From a virus, in the IMG/VR virus record IMGVR_UViG_3300042539_000771, positions 1 through 44,198 of that record: 44,198 nt of DNA. The stretch is one strand, 5' to 3'. Position numbers and translations under genes: made by a program. A model generated the notes under the pieces. The model did not search any database. It was not told the origin of the DNA and was given only the letters and a program-made list of their open reading frames with translations. Shown here piece by piece: positions 1-7,266 of this stretch (the stretch's first letter is position 1; each line of letters starts with the position of its first letter).

Positions 1-227
1 AACGTGCCTGCGGTGAGCGGATTCGCGATTGCCGTCTGCCACGCTTTCGTGACTACGTTGAAGCGGTTGAGGACGGCGTTGCTGGCGAGCTGGTACACGA
101 ATGGGTTGCGCGTCGAGTCGTTGCGATAATCCGCAGAGAGGCTCTGAGCCGCGGTGGCCGCGGTGATCGAAGGCGCGACTTGCGCCCACATGAGTCGGTC
201 GATGACCTTCTTGAAAGTGTTCGCCAT
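1..227 (-). CDS. Virion-associated protein, N-terminal part (gene runs off the left edge)
   Basis: The ATG at 227 opens a frame that stays open to the window edge and gives 75 residues beginning MANTFKKVIDRLMWAQVAP. This opening resembles a small protein often found near the tail genes of contractile-tailed phages; the family has no function that I can name. It starts 1 nt after the stop of the gene at 229-654. No clear Shine-Dalgarno is visible, so translation is probably coupled to that gene. If the window is closed into a circle, the frame continues exactly into the partial frame at 43829-44198 and gives a 198-residue protein. Virion role is inferred from position; confidence that it is a real gene is high. 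Confidence 0.7.
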   Translation of the reverse strand, partial: MANTFKKVIDRLMWAQVAPSITAATAAQSLSADYRNDSTRNPFVYQLASNAVLNRFNVVTKAWQTAIANPLTAGT

Positions 228-228
228 G

Positions 229-654
229 TCAGGTGATCCGCGCTCGGACGCAATCGGCCCACGCCGAAAGGTTTGTCTGGTTGATCAGCATTGCGCCGTT
301 GCGCCCATCGATGTTTGTCAGTCCGGCCACGGTCGTGCACGTGGTCACCGTCGTGACGGTCGTGACGGTGCCGCTTTCGATCACCGCAGTCGAGCGAGCG
401 CGGCGCAGCGTAGAGTCGTATCCAGGCGGGCTTTGCAGCACCGCGAGGATCTGTCTTTGTGGCCCGCTAGCGCCGCCTGTCTCTTGCACGGGAAGCGGAT
501 CGGCGACTGTGACGTCGGTCGCGATCTTCGCATCGTCGGCCCCGGTGAGCACGACGAGGCCGACAGTCTGCGCCTGCGCGGTCTCTCCGCTGTACGAGAC
601 TTCGCGCGTAGTGACTTTCCCAGAGCTCGCGGGCAGTGCGACGTTGTCGGCCAT
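229..654 (-). CDS. Small phage virion-associated protein, function unknown
   Basis: This encodes 141 aa. The start MADNVALPASSG is similar to the opening of a widespread phage protein (MADNV-LPG-type) found beside tail and fibre genes. The start is secure: the strong Shine-Dalgarno GAGGAGGA lies just before the ATG and overlaps the upstream stop region. Residues 85-110 are rich in Thr and Val with an alternating pattern, suggesting beta strands. No signal peptide or membrane segment is seen. It lies between a beta-rich tail-region protein and the gene that crosses the window ends. A structural or accessory role in the virion is inferred from context only. Confidence 0.65.
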   Translation of the reverse strand: MADNVALPASSGKVTTREVSYSGETAQAQTVGLVVLTGADDAKIATDVTVADPLPVQETGGASGPQRQILAVLQSPPGYDSTLRRARSTAVIESGTVTTVTTVTTCTTVAGLTNIDGRNGAMLINQTNLSAWADCVRARIT

Positions 655-663
655 CAGTCCTCC

Positions 664-1101
664 TCAGGACAGCGTGAAGATCCCGGAGGCACTCCACTGA
701 ATCGTCAGAGTAGTCCCCGCGTTGACAACGACGTTCGCCGGGGTGTCGTCGAGAAGGATGTAACCGATCAAGCGATCGGTTCCGCCGTCCGCGTAGAGCA
801 CGAGATATCGCGCCGTGAGACCGGCGCCCGAGGCGGTCCAGGAGACGTCCGCCGCATCGAAAGTCACGGTACCGCCAGAGCGGGTGACGGTGACGCCCGT
901 CAAGGCCGCGCCTCCTGCCGTGTAGCCGTCCGCCGTGGGAAGCTCGCCGGCCAGATCGCTTGTGAGCGCGTGAGTGTTGACGACGGGCGTGTATGCCGAC
1001 GTCAGGAGCATCGCGCGGATCGTCTCGCCGTCGAGATCGATCGTCGCTTTCGCGATCCCTTCTTTCGCAGCCCCGTAGAGCGTGAATGCGCCGACGGCCA
1101 T
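664..1101 (-). CDS. Beta-rich tail-region protein, function unknown
   Basis: This encodes 145 aa. The segment around residues 28-60 (IRAMLLTSAYTPVVNTHALTS, then GYTAGGAALTGVTV) matches in style a phage protein family usually annotated as hypothetical or tail-fibre-associated, with a beta-sandwich-like pattern of short strands and Gly/Thr turns. The start is 3 nt after the stop of the tail tube gene, so it belongs to the same operon. There are no catalytic motifs, signal peptide or membrane segments. Virion localisation is inferred from position between tail tube and other virion genes. Confidence 0.65.
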   Translation of the reverse strand: MAVGAFTLYGAAKEGIAKATIDLDGETIRAMLLTSAYTPVVNTHALTSDLAGELPTADGYTAGGAALTGVTVTRSGGTVTFDAADVSWTASGAGLTARYLVLYADGGTDRLIGYILLDDTPANVVVNAGTTLTIQWSASGIFTLS

Positions 1102-1104
1102 GGA

Positions 1105-1548
1105 TCAGACCGCCGCCGCGGAATCCGCGTTGCTGCCGTGCGTCGCGTCGCCGTCGACGATCTCGAGCTTCCAGGTCCGAGTTCCGGCCTCCACGCCAAG
1201 CTCAAGATCGGGCTCCTGCGTGATGTACGCGACGCCCTCGACGACCGTGGTTCCGTTGCGGTCTTGGAGAAGGAACGAGCCGACGCCCTCGCCCGCCTCC
1301 GCCGCGACGTCGGCCGCAAGGATCGCGGAAAGGCGATCGTTGACCTCGGAGGTCTGCATCGTCGAAAACTCGACCATCCGCCTCGTGTCGTGCCGGCGCG
1401 AGCGCGCGACCTCGCCGTCCACGCCGACCTTGCTCGAGAAGCGCGGAGCGGCCGGCGTGATCTTGATCCAAGTCCCGTCGGCCAGGCCCTTGTTCAGATT
1501 CACTCCCGCGAAAACCGCGGTGTACTTTCGGGGATCGTAGGTTTTCAC
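1105..1548 (-). CDS. Tail tube protein (DUF3277-like)
   Basis: This encodes 147 aa. The opening MKTYDPRKYTAVFAGVNL, followed by an acidic DGEVARSRRHDTRR segment and an MQTSEVNDRLSAI segment, follows the DUF3277 pattern of contractile-phage tube proteins (recognised from memory, not searched). Tube subunits stack as hexameric rings inside the sheath and form the DNA channel. The GTG start overlaps the sheath stop as GTGA, so the two are translationally coupled. The sheath-tube order is the standard one for myoviruses. Length fits the family. Confidence 0.75.
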   Translation of the reverse strand: MKTYDPRKYTAVFAGVNLNKGLADGTWIKITPAAPRFSSKVGVDGEVARSRRHDTRRMVEFSTMQTSEVNDRLSAILAADVAAEAGEGVGSFLLQDRNGTTVVEGVAYITQEPDLELGVEAGTRTWKLEIVDGDATHGSNADSAAAV

Positions 1549-2861
1549 ACTGTCACCGTGCCGACGAGGTTGACGACGTGGATCGCGCCTGCGAGGCGCG
1601 CCGAGAACTCGAGTCCGCGAAGGATGCGAGCCGCGCGATCCGCGGTCGACTGGTCCGCAACGGCGAGATGCGTGATCGTCCAGCCCGAATCAATGATCGA
1701 TCGCCGCTCGGCTTCGCGGAGCACGCCGCGGAGCACGGCCTCGATCTGCCCGATGCCCGCCTCCGTGTAAGGCACCTTCGGCTCGTTCGCGAGGAGCGCG
1801 AAGATCGCTTCCGCCGCTCGAGCCTCGATCCAGGCGATCCCGAGGACGACGTCGATCCACTCTCCGCCGAAGGTCTTCCCAGGTCGCGTGATCGGGACCT
1901 TCGCCTCTTCGGTGTAGTGGTTCGCCTTGCTCGTCGTCGCGATGAAGTTTCGTTGGGTCGACGTGAGAGCATCAGCTCCGACGCCCTCGAGCGACTTGAA
2001 GGCCCACGTCGCAGATCCGGGATCGCGTGGCGCCATCGTCCCGCACCAGGCAGCCTCGATCGCCGACTTGCGCGACTGGAGCGTGAACAGGCCCGCGCAT
2101 GCGTCGTTCGCGAGAAGCGCGGTGTAATCCGCGCCCGAAGTGAACTCACCGGAGACGAAGTCCGTGGGATCGTTGTAACTCAAGCCGGCAAGATAGAACC
2201 TGGAATTTGCGAGCGCCCAGCGCGCGATCTTGTCGATGTTCTTCGGGCTCGCGGTGTCCGTGAGAACGAAGTAGAACTCCGGGTCGATCACGAGCGCCGC
2301 GGTAAGCGCGTCGTCATAGTCCTGGTCCGCCGTGGTCTCGCGAACGAACGCCGTGGGGAACTCGAAATACGCTACGCCGTTTCCGGCGGTCGGTACGGCA
2401 ACCGTCAAAAGCGGGGAGGCCGTCGTCACGCTAGCAGCGCCGATCGCGGCCTCGATCGCGGTGTCGACTGCGGCGAGGGTCGTCGCGATGTTCGTATTCC
2501 ATGCGACGTTGATCGCCGTGACGACCCCGGCGGGGCTCGTGACGGTGCCTGTGATTGCGGATCCCGTAGGATGCGACGCGAAATCTAGGACGACGGTTTG
2601 CAGCGCGGAGGGGGTCGGGAGCTTCCCGATCTTGATCTCGGAGGGGCGGATCTTCTGGCCGAACATCGCTGCCGCGGCTCTATACGGCCACGTGTGCGAA
2701 GCGAAGTCCGTCGCGACTTCGGAGAAGGTGCGGTATGTCCGCACTTCGGAGCCCGCCCAGGCGTTGTGAAGCGCCATGATCAGGGGGACGCCGAACCCCT
2801 TACGCGCGGGGTTGACCGTGCCGGCCTGGATCTGGACGCTGACGATCTCCGAGAGTGCCAT
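1545..2861 (-). CDS. Contractile tail sheath protein (DUF3383-like)
   Basis: This encodes 438 aa. The N-terminus (MALSEIVSVQIQAGTVNPARKGFG) and the central FASHTWPYRAAAAMFGQ region follow the DUF3383 family, the short-form tail sheath of many contractile phages. The C-terminal third (IEAAWCGTMAPRDPGS, GWTITHLAVADQSTADRAARILRGL) also fits sheath proteins. The sheath contracts to drive the tube through the host envelope. The ATG lies 6 nt behind a TGCTATCCT box (2868-2876) and has no Shine-Dalgarno, suggesting a leaderless transcript. It is followed by the tube gene with a 4-nt overlap. Codon and base usage is slightly less GC-rich than its neighbours. Confidence 0.85.
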   Translation of the reverse strand: MALSEIVSVQIQAGTVNPARKGFGVPLIMALHNAWAGSEVRTYRTFSEVATDFASHTWPYRAAAAMFGQKIRPSEIKIGKLPTPSALQTVVLDFASHPTGSAITGTVTSPAGVVTAINVAWNTNIATTLAAVDTAIEAAIGAASVTTASPLLTVAVPTAGNGVAYFEFPTAFVRETTADQDYDDALTAALVIDPEFYFVLTDTASPKNIDKIARWALANSRFYLAGLSYNDPTDFVSGEFTSGADYTALLANDACAGLFTLQSRKSAIEAAWCGTMAPRDPGSATWAFKSLEGVGADALTSTQRNFIATTSKANHYTEEAKVPITRPGKTFGGEWIDVVLGIAWIEARAAEAIFALLANEPKVPYTEAGIGQIEAVLRGVLREAERRSIIDSGWTITHLAVADQSTADRAARILRGLEFSARLAGAIHVVNLVGTVTV

Positions 2862-2865
2862 GGGG

Positions 2866-3384
2866 CTAGGATAGCACGCCGCTTGACACGGGGGCCGATT
2901 GGATCCACTGGACTAGATCCCCTCGGACCTCGCGCGACGTATTGAACGCCAGATCGAAGATCGCGACCGACCGCGTATCGCCCGCGTCGCCGCGCGCCGG
3001 AGCCGTCAAGACCGGCCCGCACGTAGCAGCGGAGAGGTTCTCCGCCTCGAGGAGCGCGCGCACGTCGGAGCGCTCGAGCCCCGCGACGAGACGATCCGCG
3101 AGATCTTCGCTTGCGAACCCGAGATCGTGCGAGTCGCCGTCAACGACGATCTGCAATCGGACGACGCGAACGCCGTGGATAGTCTCGCGGAGATCGCCGG
3201 AGGGATCGCCGTCGTCGCGGACGCGCGGCTCGTCGATCCCGATGCGCCGGATCCCGAGAACGCGGATCGAAACGTTCGCGACGTCCGAGACCCACCGCGA
3301 CGTCCGATCACCGATCCGGACGTCGAGCGCCGGATCGGAAACCGCGAGGCGGAGGATCTCGATCAACGCGCTCGAAAGACTCAC
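2866..3384 (-). CDS. Neck/tail terminator protein (LIC_12616/gp12-like)
   Basis: This encodes 172 aa from a GTG at 3384 that overlaps the upstream stop as GTGA. A longer frame to 3444 exists but would overlap the previous gene by 64 nt, so the GTG is preferred. The pattern (SSALIEILRLAVSDPALDVR, then ANVSIRVLGIRRIG, then a beta-rich C-terminus with LVQWIQSA) resembles the phage neck terminator gp12-like / LIC_12616 family, which caps the tube at the head side and ends tail polymerisation. Its place directly before the sheath supports this. The family call is from pattern memory. Confidence 0.6.
   Translation of the reverse strand: MSLSSALIEILRLAVSDPALDVRIGDRTSRWVSDVANVSIRVLGIRRIGIDEPRVRDDGDPSGDLRETIHGVRVVRLQIVVDGDSHDLGFASEDLADRLVAGLERSDVRALLEAENLSAATCGPVLTAPARGDAGDTRSVAIFDLAFNTSREVRGDLVQWIQSAPVSSGVLS
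2868..2876 (-). promoter_or_regulatory. TGCTAnnnT box before sheath gene
   Basis: TGCTATCCT reads as an extended -10 element and ends 6 nt before the sheath ATG. There is no recognisable -35 and no Shine-Dalgarno. Transcription would begin at or next to the start codon. Confidence 0.45.
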
Positions 3385-4007
3385 GAGGCGCCCCGCGATC
3401 GCACGTTCGGCGCGCGAAGCTCCGGCGCATTCACGTCGAGCCACGCGATCGCCGTCTCGCCCGCATGTGAGACGAAACCTCCGCGCCTCACGGTCGGCGC
3501 CGCGGCAAGCAGGTGCGCGAAGATGTGCTCAACATCCGCGTCGCTCACGCCGTACCCATGCAACGCCTCGGCGCGCGTGCGGGTCCACCATCGCTCGATC
3601 GTTCCGTATCGCCACCAGTGCAATTCCATCGACGTCACAACGGCCGTTGCCTCCGCGTGCGTGCGGTCGGACGTCGAAAATAGATACCCAAGATCGCGCG
3701 CAAGCCCGCCCGCAGTACCGTCGTGGACGTGCTGGCATTCGTGCGCGATCGTCGCGATCTGTTCCCAGGGGGACCAAACTCCGCCCACGCCGAGATCAAA
3801 GGGGACGAAGATTGTTCGGCCCATCGTCGTCACCACGTGCGTCTCCCAGCGTGCGCCGAGACCGAAACCGAAGGCGCGAAGGAACGCGCCCGCCGCTTTC
3901 ATGGCTGCGCTTGACGCCTTCGGCACGATCGTCGCGCCGTACGCGCGCGCCATGTGATCGGCGTACGCGCGGACGATTTCGGGGCGGATCTCGGAGTCCG
4001 GGATCAT
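3381..4007 (-). CDS. Zincin-like putative metallopeptidase in the neck gene cluster
   Basis: This encodes 208 aa. Residues 89-93 read HECQH, a HExxH zinc motif set in ATIAHECQHVHDG, with a Glu at about residue 119 in THAEATAV that could be the third ligand (gluzincin arrangement). The start ATG at 4007 overlaps the upstream lipoprotein stop as ATGA; frame extension upstream overlaps other genes and was rejected. No signal peptide is seen. It sits among head-tail connector genes, where a structural or virion-processing role is possible, but a host-directed protease is equally open. I do not recognise the family. Confidence 0.7.
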   Translation of the reverse strand: MIPDSEIRPEIVRAYADHMARAYGATIVPKASSAAMKAAGAFLRAFGFGLGARWETHVVTTMGRTIFVPFDLGVGGVWSPWEQIATIAHECQHVHDGTAGGLARDLGYLFSTSDRTHAEATAVVTSMELHWWRYGTIERWWTRTRAEALHGYGVSDADVEHIFAHLLAAAPTVRRGGFVSHAGETAIAWLDVNAPELRAPNVRSRGAS

Positions 4008-4240
4008 CGCCCCCCCACCCGAAGACACGCGTTGATCTCGCGCCCGTCCTCGCGCGTCGTTCCACACGTCCACTCGCCGCCGCTCGAGCGCGCGACCTCC
4101 GCGCAGTCGGAGACCGGGCGCCACTGTCCGCGCGCGTCGCACACCTCGACGCGCTCCGAGGTGCAGCGCGTCGCCGTCGTCGGACAAACCGGCGCGGGAC
4201 ACCCGGCGAGCGCGAACGCGAGAAGAAAGATCCGCGTCAT
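4004..4240 (-). CDS. Small phage lipoprotein
   Basis: This encodes 78 aa. The start MTRIFLLAFALAGCPAP is a short lipoprotein signal peptide with a lipobox Leu-Ala-Gly-Cys, lipidation expected at Cys14. The mature part has several cysteines (VCPTTATRC, VEVCDARG, DCAEVA, WTCGTT, NACLRV) that could form disulfides, which points to an exported protein. It overlaps both neighbours by 4 nt (ATGA). Phage lipoproteins inside structural operons can block superinfection or act in lysis; which applies here is not shown by the sequence. Confidence 0.75.
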   Translation of the reverse strand: MTRIFLLAFALAGCPAPVCPTTATRCTSERVEVCDARGQWRPVSDCAEVARSSGGEWTCGTTREDGREINACLRVGGR

Positions 4241-4680
4241 ACAACCCTCGTCGCGATCGAAGATCGAAACTGGCCCTTGTCGATCAAGGGCGTTGACGAT
4301 CCCTTTTTCCGGATCGTTGACTCCGCGTTTTCGGGATCGATCCCGTTCGCGATCCGTTGCTGGATCTGGCCCTGGATCCAGAGTCCGAGCCGGCCCAGCG
4401 CTTGGGCCTTCGTCCGATCGCCCGCGATGATGGCGCGAGACTCGATCTTCGTGCGCTCCGTGAGCGCGGGGCCGTTCGCTTCGATCCAGTCGACCAGCCA
4501 CGATCGGCGCGGCTGTCCGAGACCGAACTCCGCCCACGCCGCGACGTCGGCGACCGTGACGCCCGCGCCTTCCTCGCGCCGCGCCTCCGCGCCGAGGATC
4601 CCGACCTCGACGGCTCGAGCGCGCTCGCGAAGTCGCGCCAGGAGCGCCGTAGCGCCTCGGTCGACCGTTCGGACCGTCAT
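4237..4680 (-). CDS. Tail completion / minor virion protein (gp10-like)
   Basis: This encodes 147 aa. The C-terminal half contains RKKGSSTPLIDKGQFRSSI, a segment seen widely in phage minor virion proteins of the HK97 gp10 / virion morphogenesis type, in which a Gly-Ser-Pro-Leu-Ile-Asp-Gly-x-Leu/Phe pattern precedes the C-terminal strand. The middle (TVADVAAWAEFGLGQPRRSWL) also matches that class. These proteins act at the head-tail joint. It overlaps the DUF4054-like gene (upstream) and the lipoprotein gene (downstream) by 4 nt. Confidence 0.7.
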   Translation of the reverse strand: MTVRTVDRGATALLARLRERARAVEVGILGAEARREEGAGVTVADVAAWAEFGLGQPRRSWLVDWIEANGPALTERTKIESRAIIAGDRTKAQALGRLGLWIQGQIQQRIANGIDPENAESTIRKKGSSTPLIDKGQFRSSIATRVV

Positions 4681-5021
4681 CGGCCCCCCGTCTCCGCGTC
4701 GAGGGCTACATCACCCGCGTACGGCGCCGCGCCGGCCGTTCGGAAGCCGGACGAGACGATCGCCTCGAGGATCTTCCGCTCGCGCGAGTAGGGCGACTCC
4801 CCCGGAGGCTCTCCCTTTCGCATAGCGCGCGCGGGGCTCTCGAGCGCGAGCATGTGCGCGGCGAGGTAGTAGACGCCCGCGTCACGTATCGTCTCGACCG
4901 TCCACACCTCCGCCGGCGTCCGCGCCTCCGCGATCGCGAGACGCGCCGCGATCATCGATTCCGGGGTTCGCGCGAACGTTTCTCCGAAGAACGAGCGGAA
5001 CGCGGAGGCCGTGACCGTCAT
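4677..5021 (-). CDS. Head-tail connector protein (DUF4054-like)
   Basis: This encodes 114 aa, mostly helical. The opening MTVTASAFRSFFGETFA and the AGVYYLAAHMLALES segment match the DUF4054 connector family that sits between capsid and tail-completion genes. It begins the neck group and is separated from the capsid gene by a strong terminator. Its ATG follows a TGCTATCTT box by 8 nt, so the neck-tail block may be transcribed independently of the capsid genes. Confidence 0.65.
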   Translation of the reverse strand: MTVTASAFRSFFGETFARTPESMIAARLAIAEARTPAEVWTVETIRDAGVYYLAAHMLALESPARAMRKGEPPGESPYSRERKILEAIVSSGFRTAGAAPYAGDVALDAETGGR

Positions 5022-5029
5022 ACACGATC

Positions 5030-5038
5030 AAGATAGCA
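5030..5038 (-). promoter_or_regulatory. TGCTAnnnT box after capsid terminator
   Basis: TGCTATCTT ends 8 nt before the connector ATG at 5021. It lies directly behind the hairpin terminator of the capsid gene, which is where a new promoter would be expected. This is the best-placed example of the box. Confidence 0.55.
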
Positions 5039-5048
5039 GACGAAAAGG

Positions 5049-5080
5049 CGAAGCCCGCGCGAGCGATCGCGCGGGCTTCG
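5049..5080 (-). terminator. Intrinsic terminator after major capsid gene
   Basis: A perfect 13-bp stem (5049-5061 with 5068-5080, arm CGAAGCCCGCGCG) has a 6-nt loop. Read leftward it begins 19 nt past the capsid stop and is followed a few nt later by TTTT (5043-5046). Confidence 0.8.
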
Positions 5081-5098
5081 GTGTCGACGTGGATCCGA

Positions 5099-6145
5099 TC
5101 AGGCGTTCGGGAGGCCCGTGAGGTAGCGCATCGAGAGGGGCTGGTAGATCACGAAGCCCGCGATCCTGCCGATCGCCATGATCCTGACGCCCAGACCGAT
5201 CTCCTGCGGCGGGCGGAGCGTGAAGGGCTGGGGGACGACGATCTCGAAGTTCTGATTGCTCGTCGCCATGAGAAGGCCGCGCGACTGATTCGCGGCGGTG
5301 CCGTCCGCCTCCTTCAAGCGATTGAGATCGATCACGCGCCTCACGGAGCCGTTGATCTTGAGGAAGCGCTCAAGCACCGACTCCGGCCGTCCGTCGGTGA
5401 ACATCGTATGTGCGAGACGGAGCCGTGCATACATCGGAAGCGCGAGCGTATCCGGAGCGAAGGTGCCGTCCGAGTCGGACACCTGCGCGGCGACCGCGGT
5501 TAGTAGATTGTCCAGCATCGTCTGCGCGACAAGGCCGCCCGTGGCCCACGCCGCGGAGGTAAGGGCCGTAGATCTGACCTGCGTCGAGCCCGTGCCGACG
5601 GGATGATTACAGACGCCCGAAGCGATGCCGTGGACCGTATCGCCGCGCGCCGCGACGCGGTCCACGAGACGATCGAAGGCCTCGCGTGCCGCCGCGAGCT
5701 TGCGGGCCTGGAGCGGCTTTCCTGCGCGCGCCGCGCGCCGCATCTCGGCCATAGAATAATTCACGGCGACGCCCGCCGTGAAGATCGCTCGAGTTTGCTT
5801 GACCCCCTTGATCTCTACCGATCGCAGATCGTCGCCGAGGGAGTCGTCGGAGATGAAGGCGGCTTCGCCGACTCTGTCGATCTCTTCCCACGCGAAAGAC
5901 TCCGCGTCCGCGTCGACATCCGAGGACATCGGCACGGCGGCGACGGTTTGAAGATTCGAGTATGGGGCCTCATAGACCCGCGCGCGGAGCTGCTCGAGCT
6001 GGAGCGCGAGCATGGCGGTCTCGTCCGCGTCGAGGCGTCGATTGCGGTAGTCGCGATCGATCTCCTCGTCCTCGGCGGTGCGGTTTGCGATCTCGGAGAG
6101 TCGTCGCGCGGCGCGGAGACTCTCGTCGGAGGGCTTGATGTTCAT
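5099..6145 (-). CDS. Major capsid protein (DUF2184-like)
   Basis: This encodes 348 aa. The pattern fits the DUF2184 capsid family: a helical N-terminus, a segment with MSSDVDADAESFAWEEIDRVG, a central VAVNYSMAEMRRAARAGKPLQARK and a C-terminus with PFTLRPPQEIGLGVRIMAIGRIAGFVIYQP. The ATG at 6145 is preceded by AAGGA at about 10 nt. It lies downstream of the decoration protein and the protease/scaffold gene, as expected. No signal of cleavage can be seen, although the upstream protease may trim it. A strong terminator follows. Confidence 0.85.
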   Translation of the reverse strand: MNIKPSDESLRAARRLSEIANRTAEDEEIDRDYRNRRLDADETAMLALQLEQLRARVYEAPYSNLQTVAAVPMSSDVDADAESFAWEEIDRVGEAAFISDDSLGDDLRSVEIKGVKQTRAIFTAGVAVNYSMAEMRRAARAGKPLQARKLAAAREAFDRLVDRVAARGDTVHGIASGVCNHPVGTGSTQVRSTALTSAAWATGGLVAQTMLDNLLTAVAAQVSDSDGTFAPDTLALPMYARLRLAHTMFTDGRPESVLERFLKINGSVRRVIDLNRLKEADGTAANQSRGLLMATSNQNFEIVVPQPFTLRPPQEIGLGVRIMAIGRIAGFVIYQPLSMRYLTGLPNA

Positions 6146-6182
6146 GAGTCGTTGATCCTTGTGAGGCGGGAAGTGGGGGTTT

Positions 6183-6713
6183 TCAGGCGCCGCTGCCGAC
6201 GGTCGCCGCGTCCTGGTTGCCGAAGAGATTGACTTCGACGATCGCGCATCCGGCCGCGCCTGTCGTCTGCGCGATCCGGAGGCCCGGAACGAGAACCTCC
6301 CCTGTCGGGATCGAACCCGCCGCGGTGCCTTGCGCATAGCCCTTCAAGGCCCCGGTAGAGAGGACAATCCCAACACACTCCCCCGCCGTCACGGCCTCGA
6401 CGAATTCCATATACACCGATCCGAGCCGGAGCACGGACGCAGACTTGCCCGCCACGATTCCGGAGCCGCCGATATCCTCCACAGGCCTCGAGGTATCCAG
6501 CAGCACTACGCCGGCGAGCATCGCGACAGTGACCGTGTCCCCAGTCGTGACGGGCGAAATCTGATCGTCCGCGTCCGTGCCGCGCTTCGCGAGGCGCCCC
6601 GCGCTGATAGCCGTCTGCACGGTGAAGGATCGGGCAAATTTCGGCGCCAGGGGCTCCGCAAGTTGTCCGGGGTAGGCGTGCGCGAGATCGGAAACGACCG
6701 AATTGAAAGGCAT
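6183..6713 (-). CDS. Capsid decoration/cement protein (DUF2190/gp24-like)
   Basis: This encodes 176 aa. It starts MPFNSVVSDLAHAYPGQLAEP and carries Gly/Val-rich strand segments (TVAMLAGVVLLD, YMEFVEAVTAGECVGIV), a pattern typical of structural cement proteins placed just before the major capsid gene. Such proteins bind the outside of the expanded capsid and stabilise it. The start has a CGGAG Shine-Dalgarno about 9 nt upstream. Length fits the family. Assigned by pattern and position. Confidence 0.65.
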   Translation of the reverse strand: MPFNSVVSDLAHAYPGQLAEPLAPKFARSFTVQTAISAGRLAKRGTDADDQISPVTTGDTVTVAMLAGVVLLDTSRPVEDIGGSGIVAGKSASVLRLGSVYMEFVEAVTAGECVGIVLSTGALKGYAQGTAAGSIPTGEVLVPGLRIAQTTGAAGCAIVEVNLFGNQDAATVGSGA

Positions 6714-6756
6714 TGTCTAGGCTCCGAGAGGGATGAGGGTTGCGGGTCCGAGCGGA

Positions 6757-7266
6757 TCAAAGACCCGCGAAAACGGCCTTTCGCTGCGCGGCGAGAACGC
6801 GCGCGCGGATGTCCTCGGCGGTCTCCGCCTTCGGATCCTCCGCGCGGTCGGCGCGGATCTTCGCGTAAGCCGCGTCGATCGCGTCGGCTCGAGCGCCCGC
6901 GGCGCCCGCCGCCGGAGCGTCGGGGGATCCGGGCTGCGCCGGCGCCTTCGGCTTCTCGTCGGCGCCCATCTTCGCGAGGGCGATCGCGATCGCGACGGCG
7001 AACGCGCCCGCGACGAAGTCCGGGCTTGCGCTCGAGAGATCGACGTCCGGCGCGATCCGCTTGACGACGTCGATCATGACCGCGTTGTCGTCCGCGTCGG
7101 CGCGCGCCTCGATGCGGGCGGAGCGAACGCGATCGCGGATCAGGACGGAGCGCGCGGCCTTCGCCGATGCCTCGGCCGCGTCGGCGCGAGCGGAGAGGGC
7201 CGCGATCGCGGCCTCGGCCTCGGGGGATCCGGCGGCGTACTCGCGGCCGGCGATCTTGATCTGCAT
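6757..7266 (-). CDS. Nested in-frame scaffolding protein (internal start)
   Basis: The ATG at 7266, codon 194 of the protease gene, is preceded by AAGGAT at 9-10 nt, nearly the same sequence and spacing as before the major capsid gene. Initiation here would give a 169-aa acidic, Ala-rich helical protein beginning MQIKIAGREYAAGSPEAEAA. Protease genes with a nested in-frame scaffold are well known (lambda C/Nu3). That the internal start is used here is inferred from the Shine-Dalgarno and the domain boundary. Confidence 0.6.
   Translation of the reverse strand: MQIKIAGREYAAGSPEAEAAIAALSARADAAEASAKAARSVLIRDRVRSARIEARADADDNAVMIDVVKRIAPDVDLSSASPDFVAGAFAVAIAIALAKMGADEKPKAPAQPGSPDAPAAGAAGARADAIDAAYAKIRADRAEDPKAETAEDIRARVLAAQRKAVFAGL

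Noticed and set aside
154-1770. Plus-strand frame of 538 codons at the left end
   Set aside because: Antisense to sheath, tube and accessory genes; composition is that of a shadow frame and it has no Shine-Dalgarno.
2942-4825. Long plus-strand frame of 627 codons opposite the neck genes
   Set aside because: Arg/Ser/Pro-rich without any domain pattern; a shadow frame produced by the GC-rich third positions of the genes on the other strand, which have clear families and tight overlaps.
5060-5071. GCGATCGC octamers as a sign of a cyanobacterial host (HIP1)
   Set aside because: GATC in any context is enriched here and the octamer is mostly a result of Ala-Ile and Asp-Arg codon pairs; it does not identify the host.
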